A stretch of 64,000 nt of DNA from UBA7328 sp965247965 (GTDB lineage Bacteria > Bacteroidota > Bacteroidia > Chitinophagales > Saprospiraceae), in assembly GCA_965247965.1 (NCBI GenBank), contig OZ252053.1, forward strand, positions 1,240,001 through 1,304,000, written 5' to 3'. This document shows positions 44,590 through 52,861 of this stretch, piece after piece; the stretch's first letter is position 1; each line of letters begins with the position of its first letter. The position numbers and the translations under genes are program-made. The notes below the pieces were generated by a model that worked only from the letters and a program-made list of their open reading frames with translations, ran no database searches and was not told the origin of the DNA.

Positions 44590-46800
44590 GTGCCGCACAC
44601 CGTCGAAAGCATATCGGTAGATGAAATAGCAGTCGCGAAGCGCGCTTACATGTCCCTCATAAAACCTCTTGTGCCTAAATTAATTGGTGATGATCGCGAG
44701 CTGCTGGATTCCGCATTCGCACTTGCATTGGACGCACACAAATTTCAAAGACGAAAATCCGGAGAACCGTACATTCTGCATCCCCTTTTCGTCGCAAAAA
44801 TATGTCATGAAGAAATCGGACTTGGCCCCACCGCGGTCATATGCGCCCTACTACACGATGTCGTGGAAGACACACCGGTGGAACTTGAGGAAATTCTGGA
44901 CCGTTTCGGACCAAAAATTACCGGCATAGTCGATGGATTGACCAAGTTGGATGGTTTGTACAACGTCGGAAATACCAATGCTGAAAACCTCAAAAAAGTC
45001 CTGAGCACATTGGTAGACGATGTTCGGGTGGTGCTTATCAAAATGGCGGACAGGCTTCATAACCTTCGGACTATAGATGCTGTGCCGCGCCATAAGCAAG
45101 TACGAGTTGCTGCAGAGACAGATTTTATTTACGCCCCGCTTGCTCATCGACTGGGCCTATATCAGGTCAAATCGGAATACGAAGACATCATCCTCAAAAT
45201 CACCGAACCAGAGGTATACGCTGAAATATCAGAAAATATTAAGACCAGTGAAAAGCTAAGGCAAAAGTATATCAAATCATTTCTCAGACCACTCGAAGAA
45301 AAATTGAAGGAGCTTAAGGTGCCTTACAGAACCCAGGGACGGCCAAAGTCAATCTCTTCGATATACAAGAAAATAAAAACGAAGAATGTACCTTTTGACA
45401 AGATCTATGATCTCTTTGCAGTGCGCATAGTCATCGATTTACCCTTAGAAGATGAGAAACCCGTGTGCTGGCATATCTATTCTATTATCACTGACTTCTA
45501 CAAACCGATACCCGAAAGACTAAAGGACTGGATAACCACACCAAAGGGAAATGGTTACGAATCCTTGCATACCACAGTTATAGGGCCAGAAGGCAGGTAT
45601 GTGGAGGTGCAAATCCGTTCAGAAAGAATGGACGATATTGCCGAAAGAGGTTTTGCTGCACATTGGAAGTACAAAGGCATGAAAGAACAACAAAATGTGT
45701 ATGACGGATGGCTGGACAACATACGCACGATCCTGGACAACCAGGAAGGAGATGCGGTCGATTTTCTCAATGATTTCAAAACCAATTTATTCAAAGAAGA
45801 GGTATACGTATTCACGCCCAATGGGGAGATGCGAATACTGCCCAAAGGCGCCACTGCCTTGGATTTTGCATTTGATATACACACAGATATCGGTATGCAG
45901 GCTACTTCCATTAAGGTCAATGACAAATTGGTACCCATGGGCTACCAATTGCAAAACGGAGATCAGATATCGGTCAATACTTCCAAAAACCAAAAACCAA
46001 ATAATGACTGGCTCAACATTGTGGTGACCGGCAAGGCAAGATCCAAGATCCGATCATCCCTCAATAGCGAGAAGCGCCAAACCGCAGAGCTGGGAAAGGA
46101 GATTCTTCAGCGAAAGTTCAAAAAAATGAAAGTCGATTTTGAGGAGAATATGGACTTTCTCGTGAATCACTACGGTTTCAGGAATCGCATTGACTTTTAC
46201 TACGCTATAGCACAGGAAGAAATCAAAACGACGGGTTTTAAAAAGTTTCACATTGAGGGCGGAAAGTTTAATGTGGCGCATAAAGTTGAAGAAAAGAAAG
46301 AAGAAAAGAAGGGTACCGCCTCAAAGAAGAAAAAGGCCAAGCCTTTAGTTATTATCAATGGGGAGGAGGCCGAAAAATACGATTACCAACTTTCCAGGTG
46401 CTGTCATCCATTAAAAGGTGATGATATTTTTGCTTTCCTTACCTCGAGTTCGGGAATGAAGATTCATCGGATGAACTGCAAAAACGCGGCTAACTTATTC
46501 ACCAATTACGACTACCGAATACTCAAAGCAGAATGGCAAGGTGAGTCTAAAAAAGATTTTCTTGTAGACATCAAAATAGTGGGCTTGGATAGCGGTGTCG
46601 GAGTCATTCAAAAGATCACTGACGAAATCTCCAATAAGCAAAGTCTGAATATCCGATCTTTTTCCATAGCCGGTGAAGGTGGTGTTTTTGAAGGTGTTAT
46701 AGGTGTAGAAGTCCGGAATCTGGAACGACTGAACAAATTGATCAAGAAGCTGAAAAGTATGGATGGCATCAATTCGGTAAACCGAGTAGTTAATGACTAA
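44590..46800 (+). CDS. RelA/SpoT-type (p)ppGpp synthetase/hydrolase
   Basis: 736 residues from a GTG at 44590; an ATG at 44650 is possible. HD hydrolase domain (LLHDVVEDT, MADRLHNLRT), synthetase domain (GRPKSISSIYKKI, DKIYDLFAVRIV, NGYESLHTT, VEVQIRSERMD), TGS domain (VYVFTPNGEMRILPKGATAL), a Cys/His segment (YQLSRCCHPLKGDD) and a C-terminal ACT domain (VDIKIVGLDSGVGVIQKI). All parts of a full-length bifunctional Rel are present, so it likely makes and degrades the stringent-response alarmone. It overlaps the next gene by 8 nt. Confidence 0.95.
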   Translation: MPHTVESISVDEIAVAKRAYMSLIKPLVPKLIGDDRELLDSAFALALDAHKFQRRKSGEPYILHPLFVAKICHEEIGLGPTAVICALLHDVVEDTPVELEEILDRFGPKITGIVDGLTKLDGLYNVGNTNAENLKKVLSTLVDDVRVVLIKMADRLHNLRTIDAVPRHKQVRVAAETDFIYAPLAHRLGLYQVKSEYEDIILKITEPEVYAEISENIKTSEKLRQKYIKSFLRPLEEKLKELKVPYRTQGRPKSISSIYKKIKTKNVPFDKIYDLFAVRIVIDLPLEDEKPVCWHIYSIITDFYKPIPERLKDWITTPKGNGYESLHTTVIGPEGRYVEVQIRSERMDDIAERGFAAHWKYKGMKEQQNVYDGWLDNIRTILDNQEGDAVDFLNDFKTNLFKEEVYVFTPNGEMRILPKGATALDFAFDIHTDIGMQATSIKVNDKLVPMGYQLQNGDQISVNTSKNQKPNNDWLNIVVTGKARSKIRSSLNSEKRQTAELGKEILQRKFKKMKVDFEENMDFLVNHYGFRNRIDFYYAIAQEEIKTTGFKKFHIEGGKFNVAHKVEEKKEEKKGTASKKKKAKPLVIINGEEAEKYDYQLSRCCHPLKGDDIFAFLTSSSGMKIHRMNCKNAANLFTNYDYRILKAEWQGESKKDFLVDIKIVGLDSGVGVIQKITDEISNKQSLNIRSFSIAGEGGVFEGVIGVEVRNLERLNKLIKKLKSMDGINSVNRVVND

Positions 46801-47248
46801 TGCAATAAATATCGATCAGATCATTGAAGAAGCAAGTCGACGCTTCTCCAATTATCTCAAACAAAATAACAATCGAAAGACACACGAGAGGTTTGCCATT
46901 CTTGAAGAAATCTACAGGAATCAAGACCACTTTGATGCGGAAACTCTGTATATCCAAATGAAAAAGAGTGCCTATAGGGTGAGCAGGGCCACGATTTACA
47001 ATACTTTGGAAGTTTTACTCGATTGCGGGCTGATAAAAAAACATCACTTCGGCGATAATATCTCTTTTTATGAAAAGACATGTGGATTTCCCCGCCATCA
47101 TCATTTAGTGTGTACGAAATGTGGAGAAATCGAAGAATTTGTAGATGAGCAAATTATTCAGTTAGCTGAGCACCATAGTAGATCAGGTTCTTTTTTACTC
47201 AATGACCTAAGCCTGAATTTGTATGGTTTGTGTGAGCGGTGTAGCTAG
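46793..47248 (+). CDS. Fur-family transcriptional regulator
   Basis: 151 residues, with the ATG inside the end of the rel gene (ATGACTAA overlap), so probably coupled to it. N-terminal winged helix (RFAILEEIYRNQDHFDAETL, RVSRATIYNTLEVLLDCGLI), then a metal-binding dimer domain with HHHLVCTKCGEIEE and a final CERC. The two CxxC pairs fit a structural zinc site. Whether it senses iron, zinc or peroxide cannot be read. It may connect metal status to the stringent response through the shared transcript. Confidence 0.93.
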   Translation: MTNAINIDQIIEEASRRFSNYLKQNNNRKTHERFAILEEIYRNQDHFDAETLYIQMKKSAYRVSRATIYNTLEVLLDCGLIKKHHFGDNISFYEKTCGFPRHHHLVCTKCGEIEEFVDEQIIQLAEHHSRSGSFLLNDLSLNLYGLCERCS

Positions 47249-47257
47249 AAGGTGGTT

Positions 47258-47340
47258 TTCATTGGTTCATTGTTTCATTGGTTCATTGTTTCATTGGTTC
47301 ATTGTTTCATTGGTTCATTGGTTCATTGGTTCATTGTTTT
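47258..47340. repeat. TTCATTGGTTCATTGT tandem repeat
   Basis: About ten units of TTCATTGG or TTCATTGTT in tandem between fur and the second four-helix-bundle gene. Same motif as 43876-43930. Confidence 0.9.
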
Positions 47341-47395
47341 AAGGAAAGGTATTTCGTTGCTATATTGTTGAATTGATTAATTAAAGCATTTTTAA

Positions 47396-47773
47396 ATGAG
47401 TAAAGAATATTTGACTTTGGACAAAATTGATGCACATGCAATTTCCTATGATTTGAGTAATACAATATGGCGAGAAGTCATAGGATGGGAGAGCTTCGCT
47501 AAATGGATTATCGGGAAACAATTAGTGGATGCTGCCGATTCTATTTCAGCCAATATCGCCGAAGGATTTGGTCGATATCACAAGAAGGAAAAAATACACT
47601 TCTATAGGTACAGCTATGGATCGATGGAAGAAAGGAAGGATTGGATCAACAAATGCCAAGATCGCGGTTTGATAAACAGCACGAAGCTAAGCCACGTACA
47701 CTCAGAACTTGAAAAACTGCCAAGGGCAATCAATCACCTGATTAAGTATACCGACGAAAAGTTGAAGTACTGA
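47396..47773 (+). CDS. Four-helix-bundle (23S rRNA IVS-like) protein, copy 2
   Basis: 125 residues. MSKEYLTLDKIDAH, SISANIAEGFGRYHKKEKIH, INKCQDRGL, INHLIKYTDEKLKY; colinear with the 44066 copy with scattered substitutions and the same length. Like copy 1 it sits beside TTCATTG repeats, and it also has an ACAGCAAT repeat behind it. Role unknown; the family is often found near repeats and selfish elements. Confidence 0.9.
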   Translation: MSKEYLTLDKIDAHAISYDLSNTIWREVIGWESFAKWIIGKQLVDAADSISANIAEGFGRYHKKEKIHFYRYSYGSMEERKDWINKCQDRGLINSTKLSHVHSELEKLPRAINHLIKYTDEKLKY

Positions 47774-47815
47774 CATATTATTGTCTCACTGTTTTAGTGC
47801 TCAGATAAGCACCAT

Positions 47816-47880
47816 GTAACAATACAACAATGTAACAATACAGCAATACAGCAATACAGCAATACAGCAATGAAGCAATG
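47816..47880. repeat. AATACAGC / AATGTAAC tandem repeat
   Basis: Units GTAACAATACAACAAT and then four to five units of ACAGCAAT, directly before the purA leader. A similar AATGAAACAATATAACAGTGCAGC stretch lies near 44520, on the far side of the rel gene (two parts of one motif). No coding sign. Confidence 0.85.
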
Positions 47881-47933
47881 ATAATACCTATCTTCGCGTC
47901 TCTAGTAAAAACCTTCTTTTACCAAAAACTCAG

Positions 47934-49199
47934 ATGAACAATAAGGTAGATGTTTTGCTCGGTCTGCAATGGGGTGACGAGGGCAAAGGAAAAATTGTGG
48001 ATTACCTTGCCGGCCGATACGATATAATTTGCCGCTACCAGGGAGGGCCAAATGCCGGCCACACCATAAAAATAAACGACAACTCCTTTGTACTCCATAC
48101 TATTCCATCCGGCGTATTCAGAAATAATGTAATCAATGTCATTGGCAATGGAGTCGTTATTGACCCGATTACTCTTATTAAGGAAATCGAAGGATTGCAC
48201 TTGATAAATGTTGATGTAGAGGAAAGGCTGTTGGTGTCTCAGAAAGCCCACTTAATCCTGCCTACGCATAGGCTTCTTGATGCGGCCTCCGAGGCCGCTA
48301 AAGGATCTAAAAAGATCGGTTCTACCCTCCGGGGAATAGGACCGACCTACATGGACAAAACAGGGCGAAACGGATTAAGAGTAGGAGATATTTTCTCTGT
48401 GAATTTCAAAGACAAATACGATACTATCAAAGCCAAACATTTAAATCTATTAAAATTATATCCCAAAATCACTTTCGATCTGGATGGAGAGGAGGAAAAA
48501 TGGACTCGGAGTCTGGACATTCTACGGAATTTGCAGACAATCAGCTGTGAGTATTATCTAAACGAAGCGATTAGAAAAGGTAAAAAAATACTCGCCGAAG
48601 GCGCCCAAGGCGCTATGTTGGATATCGATTACGGCACTTATCCCTATGTGACCTCTTCGAACACTATTTCGGCGGGAGTATGTACGGGACTGGGAATAGC
48701 CCCACAGCTCGTAGGCGAAGTGATAGGAATTACAAAAGCCTATTGCACAAGGGTCGGTAGTGGTCCTTTCCCAACTGAACTTGATAATTCTGATGGTGAA
48801 AAATTGCGGGAAGTAGGTAAGGAATTTGGTGCCACTACCGGACGGCCAAGAAGATGCGGATGGATCGATATACCTCAATTGAAGTACGCCGTGATGGTCA
48901 ATGGCGTCACCCAAATCGCAATAACCAAAACAGACGTTCTCGAGGATTTTGATGTGATAAAGGTAGGAATCGAATACAGCATAGCAGGCGAAAAAAGTGA
49001 TAACCTTCCATACGAATTGAACACTGCAACTATCACCCCGGTATTCAAGAAATTTAGAGGTTGGACTAAGGCATTAAATTCCAATGAAATTGATAAATCT
49101 CTGGAACAGTATTTATCCTTTCTAGAAACTGAATTAGAAGTACCTGTAAGATACGTATCTAACGGACCTGGCCGAAACGAACTATTGGTTCGGCACTAA
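47934..49199 (+). CDS. purA: Adenylosuccinate synthetase
   Basis: 421 residues. Joins IMP and aspartate with GTP to form adenylosuccinate, the first step to AMP. GDEGKGKIVDYLA (catalytic Asp and P-loop), GGPNAGHT (catalytic His), RGIGPTYMDKTGR, GAQGAMLDIDYGTYPYVTSSN, TTGRPRRCGW and ITKTDVL are all standard. Length is normal. Likely expressed alone from its own promoter after the repeat stretch. Confidence 0.97.
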   Translation: MNNKVDVLLGLQWGDEGKGKIVDYLAGRYDIICRYQGGPNAGHTIKINDNSFVLHTIPSGVFRNNVINVIGNGVVIDPITLIKEIEGLHLINVDVEERLLVSQKAHLILPTHRLLDAASEAAKGSKKIGSTLRGIGPTYMDKTGRNGLRVGDIFSVNFKDKYDTIKAKHLNLLKLYPKITFDLDGEEEKWTRSLDILRNLQTISCEYYLNEAIRKGKKILAEGAQGAMLDIDYGTYPYVTSSNTISAGVCTGLGIAPQLVGEVIGITKAYCTRVGSGPFPTELDNSDGEKLREVGKEFGATTGRPRRCGWIDIPQLKYAVMVNGVTQIAITKTDVLEDFDVIKVGIEYSIAGEKSDNLPYELNTATITPVFKKFRGWTKALNSNEIDKSLEQYLSFLETELEVPVRYVSNGPGRNELLVRH

Positions 49200-49215
49200 A
49201 TTCTTTCGAATAAAA

Positions 49216-49248
49216 AAGGAAGGCAAAATTTCTTTATCTGCCTTTCTT
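49216..49248 (-). terminator. Terminator for the minus-strand secreted-protein pair (may serve purA too)
   Basis: Ten-base stem (AAGGCA core pairing with TGCCTT, extended by one G-T pair) with a 13-nt loop. Read on the minus strand it is followed by TTTTTTA, so it best fits the end of the 49299 gene. On the plus strand the tail is only TTCATATCC. Confidence 0.65.
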
Positions 49249-49298
49249 CATATCCTGATCATCAGGACATAATCAATCCAAAAATGATTTTTTCACTA

Positions 49299-50390
49299 TT
49301 ATAAATCCACTACTATCAATTTTTTATAGATAGTATGACCCATTGCGTTGGTCAGCGCTATGGTATACACTCCTCGCCTGTGATCACCCAAAGGAAGTTT
49401 TATCTTACCCTCTTGCACTTCTATTTCTTGCTCGATCATGAGTTGGTTACTGGAGTTGAATACTTTCAATATGCCTCGATTGCTCTTGGCCAGGAAATAA
49501 CGTACATTAATAAATCCTCCCGATTTTACCGGGTTGGGATAAATCGTCATATCGTTATTGTCCTGTTCTTTGTCAATGGACAATCTTCCAAGAGTATATA
49601 CATGGTACCCATCAGGTGCAATTTCAGAATCTGTAGTTATCGAACCAAAATCAAAGTCTGATAAATCCTCCGTATCGCGATGGGCAGAAGAATGAATATC
49701 CATCGCAAATTCATCTAAAGTCGATGGAATGGCCACCCACTCTACCCCATCCCAGCCTACAATGGTAAGCTTCGCGAGGTCTGACTTTACCAATTCCTCA
49801 ATATCGATCGATTCCTGCCAGGCAATCGTAATTCTGGTCGAACCCGCACCATTGATATCCCAATATTCCTTGATGGACACGGCGTCCAGATTATCATTAG
49901 TGCTTGCCACATCAAATGGTCCTGCCTCAGGAACAAAAGAATACAAATCACTGAGCACTAATGATGTAACTGCCACACTCGGTTCTACAGCATAGTACGC
50001 CGCTTCTACATTCCTGCCGTTGCTAAATCCTACGGCTCCATACGCGCCATTGTCACCCAATGGAAAAACGAATGGGCCGTTTTTTGTCGATTTGACATAT
50101 CCGTCCACATGGCTGTACTCATTGGCATTGTTCCATGAACTTTTTTCTGAAAAAACAATAAACCCTTTCTCCGAGGAGGATCTATCCGTAGCAATCAGTC
50201 CCGGTAATAATCCCACGCCAATTTCCTGAAAATTGTGGGCGGAAAAAATAGCAACCTGACCTTTGGAAGGGACAAAGGAGTTGCCTAATGAGACCGATTT
50301 GTCTTGTGATTCACCAGGGATACTCATCAAGAGTATCCCCAAGGTGAAAAGCAATATTTTATTGTAGTAAAACATATTTCTCAGCGTCAT
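49299..50390 (-). CDS. Secreted protein with T9SS type A sorting domain, partner of the collagen-like protein
   Basis: 363 residues. Signal peptide (LLFTLGILLMSIPGESQ). The middle is a beta-rich domain (GFIVFSEKSSWNNANEY, YVKSTKNGPFVFPLGD) as found in many Bacteroidota surface proteins. The C-terminus is a sorting domain (MTIYPNPVKSGGFINVRYF, GVYTIALTNAMGHTIYKKL). Start is 3 nt after the stop of the upstream collagen-like gene, so they form one operon. The partner lacks a sorting domain, so this protein may anchor it at the surface (inference). Confidence 0.85.
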   Translation of the reverse strand: MTLRNMFYYNKILLFTLGILLMSIPGESQDKSVSLGNSFVPSKGQVAIFSAHNFQEIGVGLLPGLIATDRSSSEKGFIVFSEKSSWNNANEYSHVDGYVKSTKNGPFVFPLGDNGAYGAVGFSNGRNVEAAYYAVEPSVAVTSLVLSDLYSFVPEAGPFDVASTNDNLDAVSIKEYWDINGAGSTRITIAWQESIDIEELVKSDLAKLTIVGWDGVEWVAIPSTLDEFAMDIHSSAHRDTEDLSDFDFGSITTDSEIAPDGYHVYTLGRLSIDKEQDNNDMTIYPNPVKSGGFINVRYFLAKSNRGILKVFNSSNQLMIEQEIEVQEGKIKLPLGDHRRGVYTIALTNAMGHTIYKKLIVVDL

Positions 50391-50393
50391 ATA

Positions 50394-52637
50394 TTAATGA
50401 TCAAGCAGCAATGTCAACAAGAACTCAAAGCTAGTGTCCCATTCTTGTTCCGAATCAGATCGCGTAATCAATACGGTTAATGTTGAACTATTCGGAACGG
50501 TTCTAAACGTAATGCCGAAGTTAGCGCATGATTCAATATTATCATTAAGCGCTTGTGCGAACGATGACAGAACTCCTTGATTCAAATCTGCAAATGTATA
50601 GAGCACCTCCAGATGTGGATGGTACCTCATGCCTTCATCTTCGCCGCCCCCAGTTTTGTTTAATATCCTCCAGGTCACAGCGCCCAAAGATTCATCGCTA
50701 AACGATCCCATGTCCAGAATATTCACGCTAGTAAATGCTGGAATGATCATGTTACTGACTATTATCCTGATCCCAGCTTTACCTTGCGGGCCTATTGGAC
50801 CTTGCGGACCTGCCGGGCCTTCCGGGCCTGTAGGTCCCATTGCACCTCCATTACCTTGTGGTCCCATTGGGCCGGTAGCTCCTGTCGGACCTTTTGGCCC
50901 TTGTGGCCCCATTGCACCAGTTGCACCAGTTGCTCCGGTGGGGCCTTTAGGTCCTTCATCACCCTGTGGTCCCTTAGGTCCCTGTGAACCCTGCGGGCCT
51001 GCCGAACCAGCTATTCCTTGCGGACCTTGTGGACCTTTAGGTCCTTTGTCGCCATTGAGTCCTCTTGGACCCGCAGGTCCCTGCGGACCAGTGGCTCCTG
51101 TGTCTCCTTTAGGACCCGATGCGCCAGCAGCCCCTGTATCCCCCTTCATACCTTGAGCTCCGGTGGCACCAGTAGCGCCAGTAGCTCCTGTTTCCCCTTT
51201 CATGCCTTGTGCTCCTGTGGCACCAGTAGCGCCTGTTAAACCGGTAGCTCCAATGGCTCCTGTTGAACCAGTAGCGCCTGTTTCTCCTTTTTCTCCTCTC
51301 GGTCCTTGTGGACCAGTAGCTCCTGTATCTCCTTTAGATCCTGCAGGACCAGTTGCACCCGTGGCACCTGTAGCTCCTGTTGCACCAGTTTCCCCTTTCA
51401 TGCCTTGAGCTCCTGTTGCGCCCGTTAAGCCTGTTGCTCCAGTAGCTCCCGTTGAACCCGTTTCTCCTTTTTCTCCTCTTGGCCCTTGTGGACCCGTAGC
51501 CCCTGTATCTCCTTTAGCTCCTGTCGCACCAGTGGCCCCAGTATCTCCTTTTGAACCCGCAGGACCAGTTGCTCCAGTATCTCCAGTCGCGCCTGTGGCC
51601 CCTGTTGGACCTGTCGGACCTTCAGGGCCTGCATGACCTTTTTCGCCTTGCGGACCCGCCGAACCCTGTGCACCCGTCGCTCCTGTGGCGCCCGTTGCAC
51701 CCGTTTCTCCTTTTTCCCCTCTTGCTCCTTGTGGGCCCGTAGCCCCTGTATCTCCTTTAGCTCCTGCCGGACCGGTGGCACCTGTTGCACCCTTCGATCC
51801 GGTGGCTCCTGTTTCTCCTTTCATACCTTGAGTTCCAGTGGCTCCCGTTGCTCCCGTTAAACCTGTGGCTCCTGTTGCACCAACTGCTCCTGTGGATCCC
51901 GTGGCGCCCGTTGCCCCTGTTTCACCTTGAGCTCCCGTAGCACCTGTCGCTCCAACTGCACCTTGCCCTCCTGTGGCGCCAACTGACCCGGTGGCTCCCG
52001 TAGCGCCTGTATCTCCCTTTTCACCTTTCTCCCCTCTTGGGCCTTGTGGTCCTGTGGATCCCGTAGGACCAGCCGGACCGGTGTGACCTATTTCACCTCT
52101 TGGGCCCTCCGGGCCCCAAGGACCTTGAGCTCCGGTTGGACCAACCGGGCCCTGAGCGCCCGTTGCACCTAATGCACCTGCCGGACCTTGTGGACCAGCT
52201 TGACCCTGTATGCCCGGACTGCCTTGTGCACCTTGCGGACCAGCCGGGCCTTGTGGACCGATTTGTCCATCATGGTGACCTTTGTCCTCAGCGAGGCATT
52301 CCCATTCTACCCAGTCCGGAATACCTATCATAACCTGCAGGCATTCCTCAGTAGTATTGTATATTATAGCACCGGTTAACGGCGTAGGGATTTGATCCCT
52401 TTCCTCAGTGGTCATTCGCGGAGGAACGAAAGCTTTATCGGTACTTTCCAACTCGAGGATAGAACCATCATCTATGGTAGTAGGGTCACCACCAATTTTT
52501 AATTGGGCACTGACATCATTGGTCAGGGTAAGAAACAAAAGTAAAACTATACCGCATGACGGGTATGTATAAATAGCTTTTAGGGTTAATGAATAGCGGT
52601 ATTTCAACGATTCGCAAAATGTAAAATTAGATAACAT
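50394..52637 (-). CDS. Collagen-like secreted protein
   Basis: 747 residues. Signal segment (CGIVLLLFLTLTNDVSAQ; the true start could be a later codon), then SILELESTDKAFVPPRMTTE and IIYNTTEECLQV, the same 'PPRMT...IYNT..C' module as in the 17297-type array genes. Residues ~124-620 are Gly-X-Y triplets (~165), rich in GATGATG, GPQGPRGEKGE and GETGATG blocks; likely a triple-helical stalk. Residues 621-747 are globular with no Gly repeat (IRIIVSNMIIPAFTSVNIL). Without hydroxylation, bacterial collagens still trimerise (established). The internal repeats make it a site of length change. Confidence 0.9.
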   Translation of the reverse strand: MLSNFTFCESLKYRYSLTLKAIYTYPSCGIVLLLFLTLTNDVSAQLKIGGDPTTIDDGSILELESTDKAFVPPRMTTEERDQIPTPLTGAIIYNTTEECLQVMIGIPDWVEWECLAEDKGHHDGQIGPQGPAGPQGAQGSPGIQGQAGPQGPAGALGATGAQGPVGPTGAQGPWGPEGPRGEIGHTGPAGPTGSTGPQGPRGEKGEKGDTGATGATGSVGATGGQGAVGATGATGAQGETGATGATGSTGAVGATGATGLTGATGATGTQGMKGETGATGSKGATGATGPAGAKGDTGATGPQGARGEKGETGATGATGATGAQGSAGPQGEKGHAGPEGPTGPTGATGATGDTGATGPAGSKGDTGATGATGAKGDTGATGPQGPRGEKGETGSTGATGATGLTGATGAQGMKGETGATGATGATGATGPAGSKGDTGATGPQGPRGEKGETGATGSTGAIGATGLTGATGATGAQGMKGETGATGATGATGAQGMKGDTGAAGASGPKGDTGATGPQGPAGPRGLNGDKGPKGPQGPQGIAGSAGPQGSQGPKGPQGDEGPKGPTGATGATGAMGPQGPKGPTGATGPMGPQGNGGAMGPTGPEGPAGPQGPIGPQGKAGIRIIVSNMIIPAFTSVNILDMGSFSDESLGAVTWRILNKTGGGEDEGMRYHPHLEVLYTFADLNQGVLSSFAQALNDNIESCANFGITFRTVPNSSTLTVLITRSDSEQEWDTSFEFLLTLLLDH

Positions 52638-52861
52638 ATGTTATTCCGGATTAGCAAATGAAAAAAGAGCCAGAGGTCATTATCTTCTGACATATTTGCG
52701 CAACCAATATCTGGGGAAGATGTAATATATGGGTATAGAAGGGTGCCAGAAAGATAGTAAATAGTTGATAGCAAATGGAACTCTAGACAGAAAAATGACA
52801 AGTACTTTACAAATAAAATAATGTTTGGACTTTGGAGGGTCTTTTTATAATGGTTTTACCT

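Noticed and set aside
47258..47340. CRISPR array
   Set aside because: Repeat units are 7-9 bp without unique spacers of constant length and no cas genes are present; it is a simple tandem repeat.
50629..51408. Plus-strand frames rich in Pro opposite the collagen gene
   Set aside because: Shadow of Gly-X-Y repeats read in antisense; the minus-strand frame has a signal peptide and globular ends.
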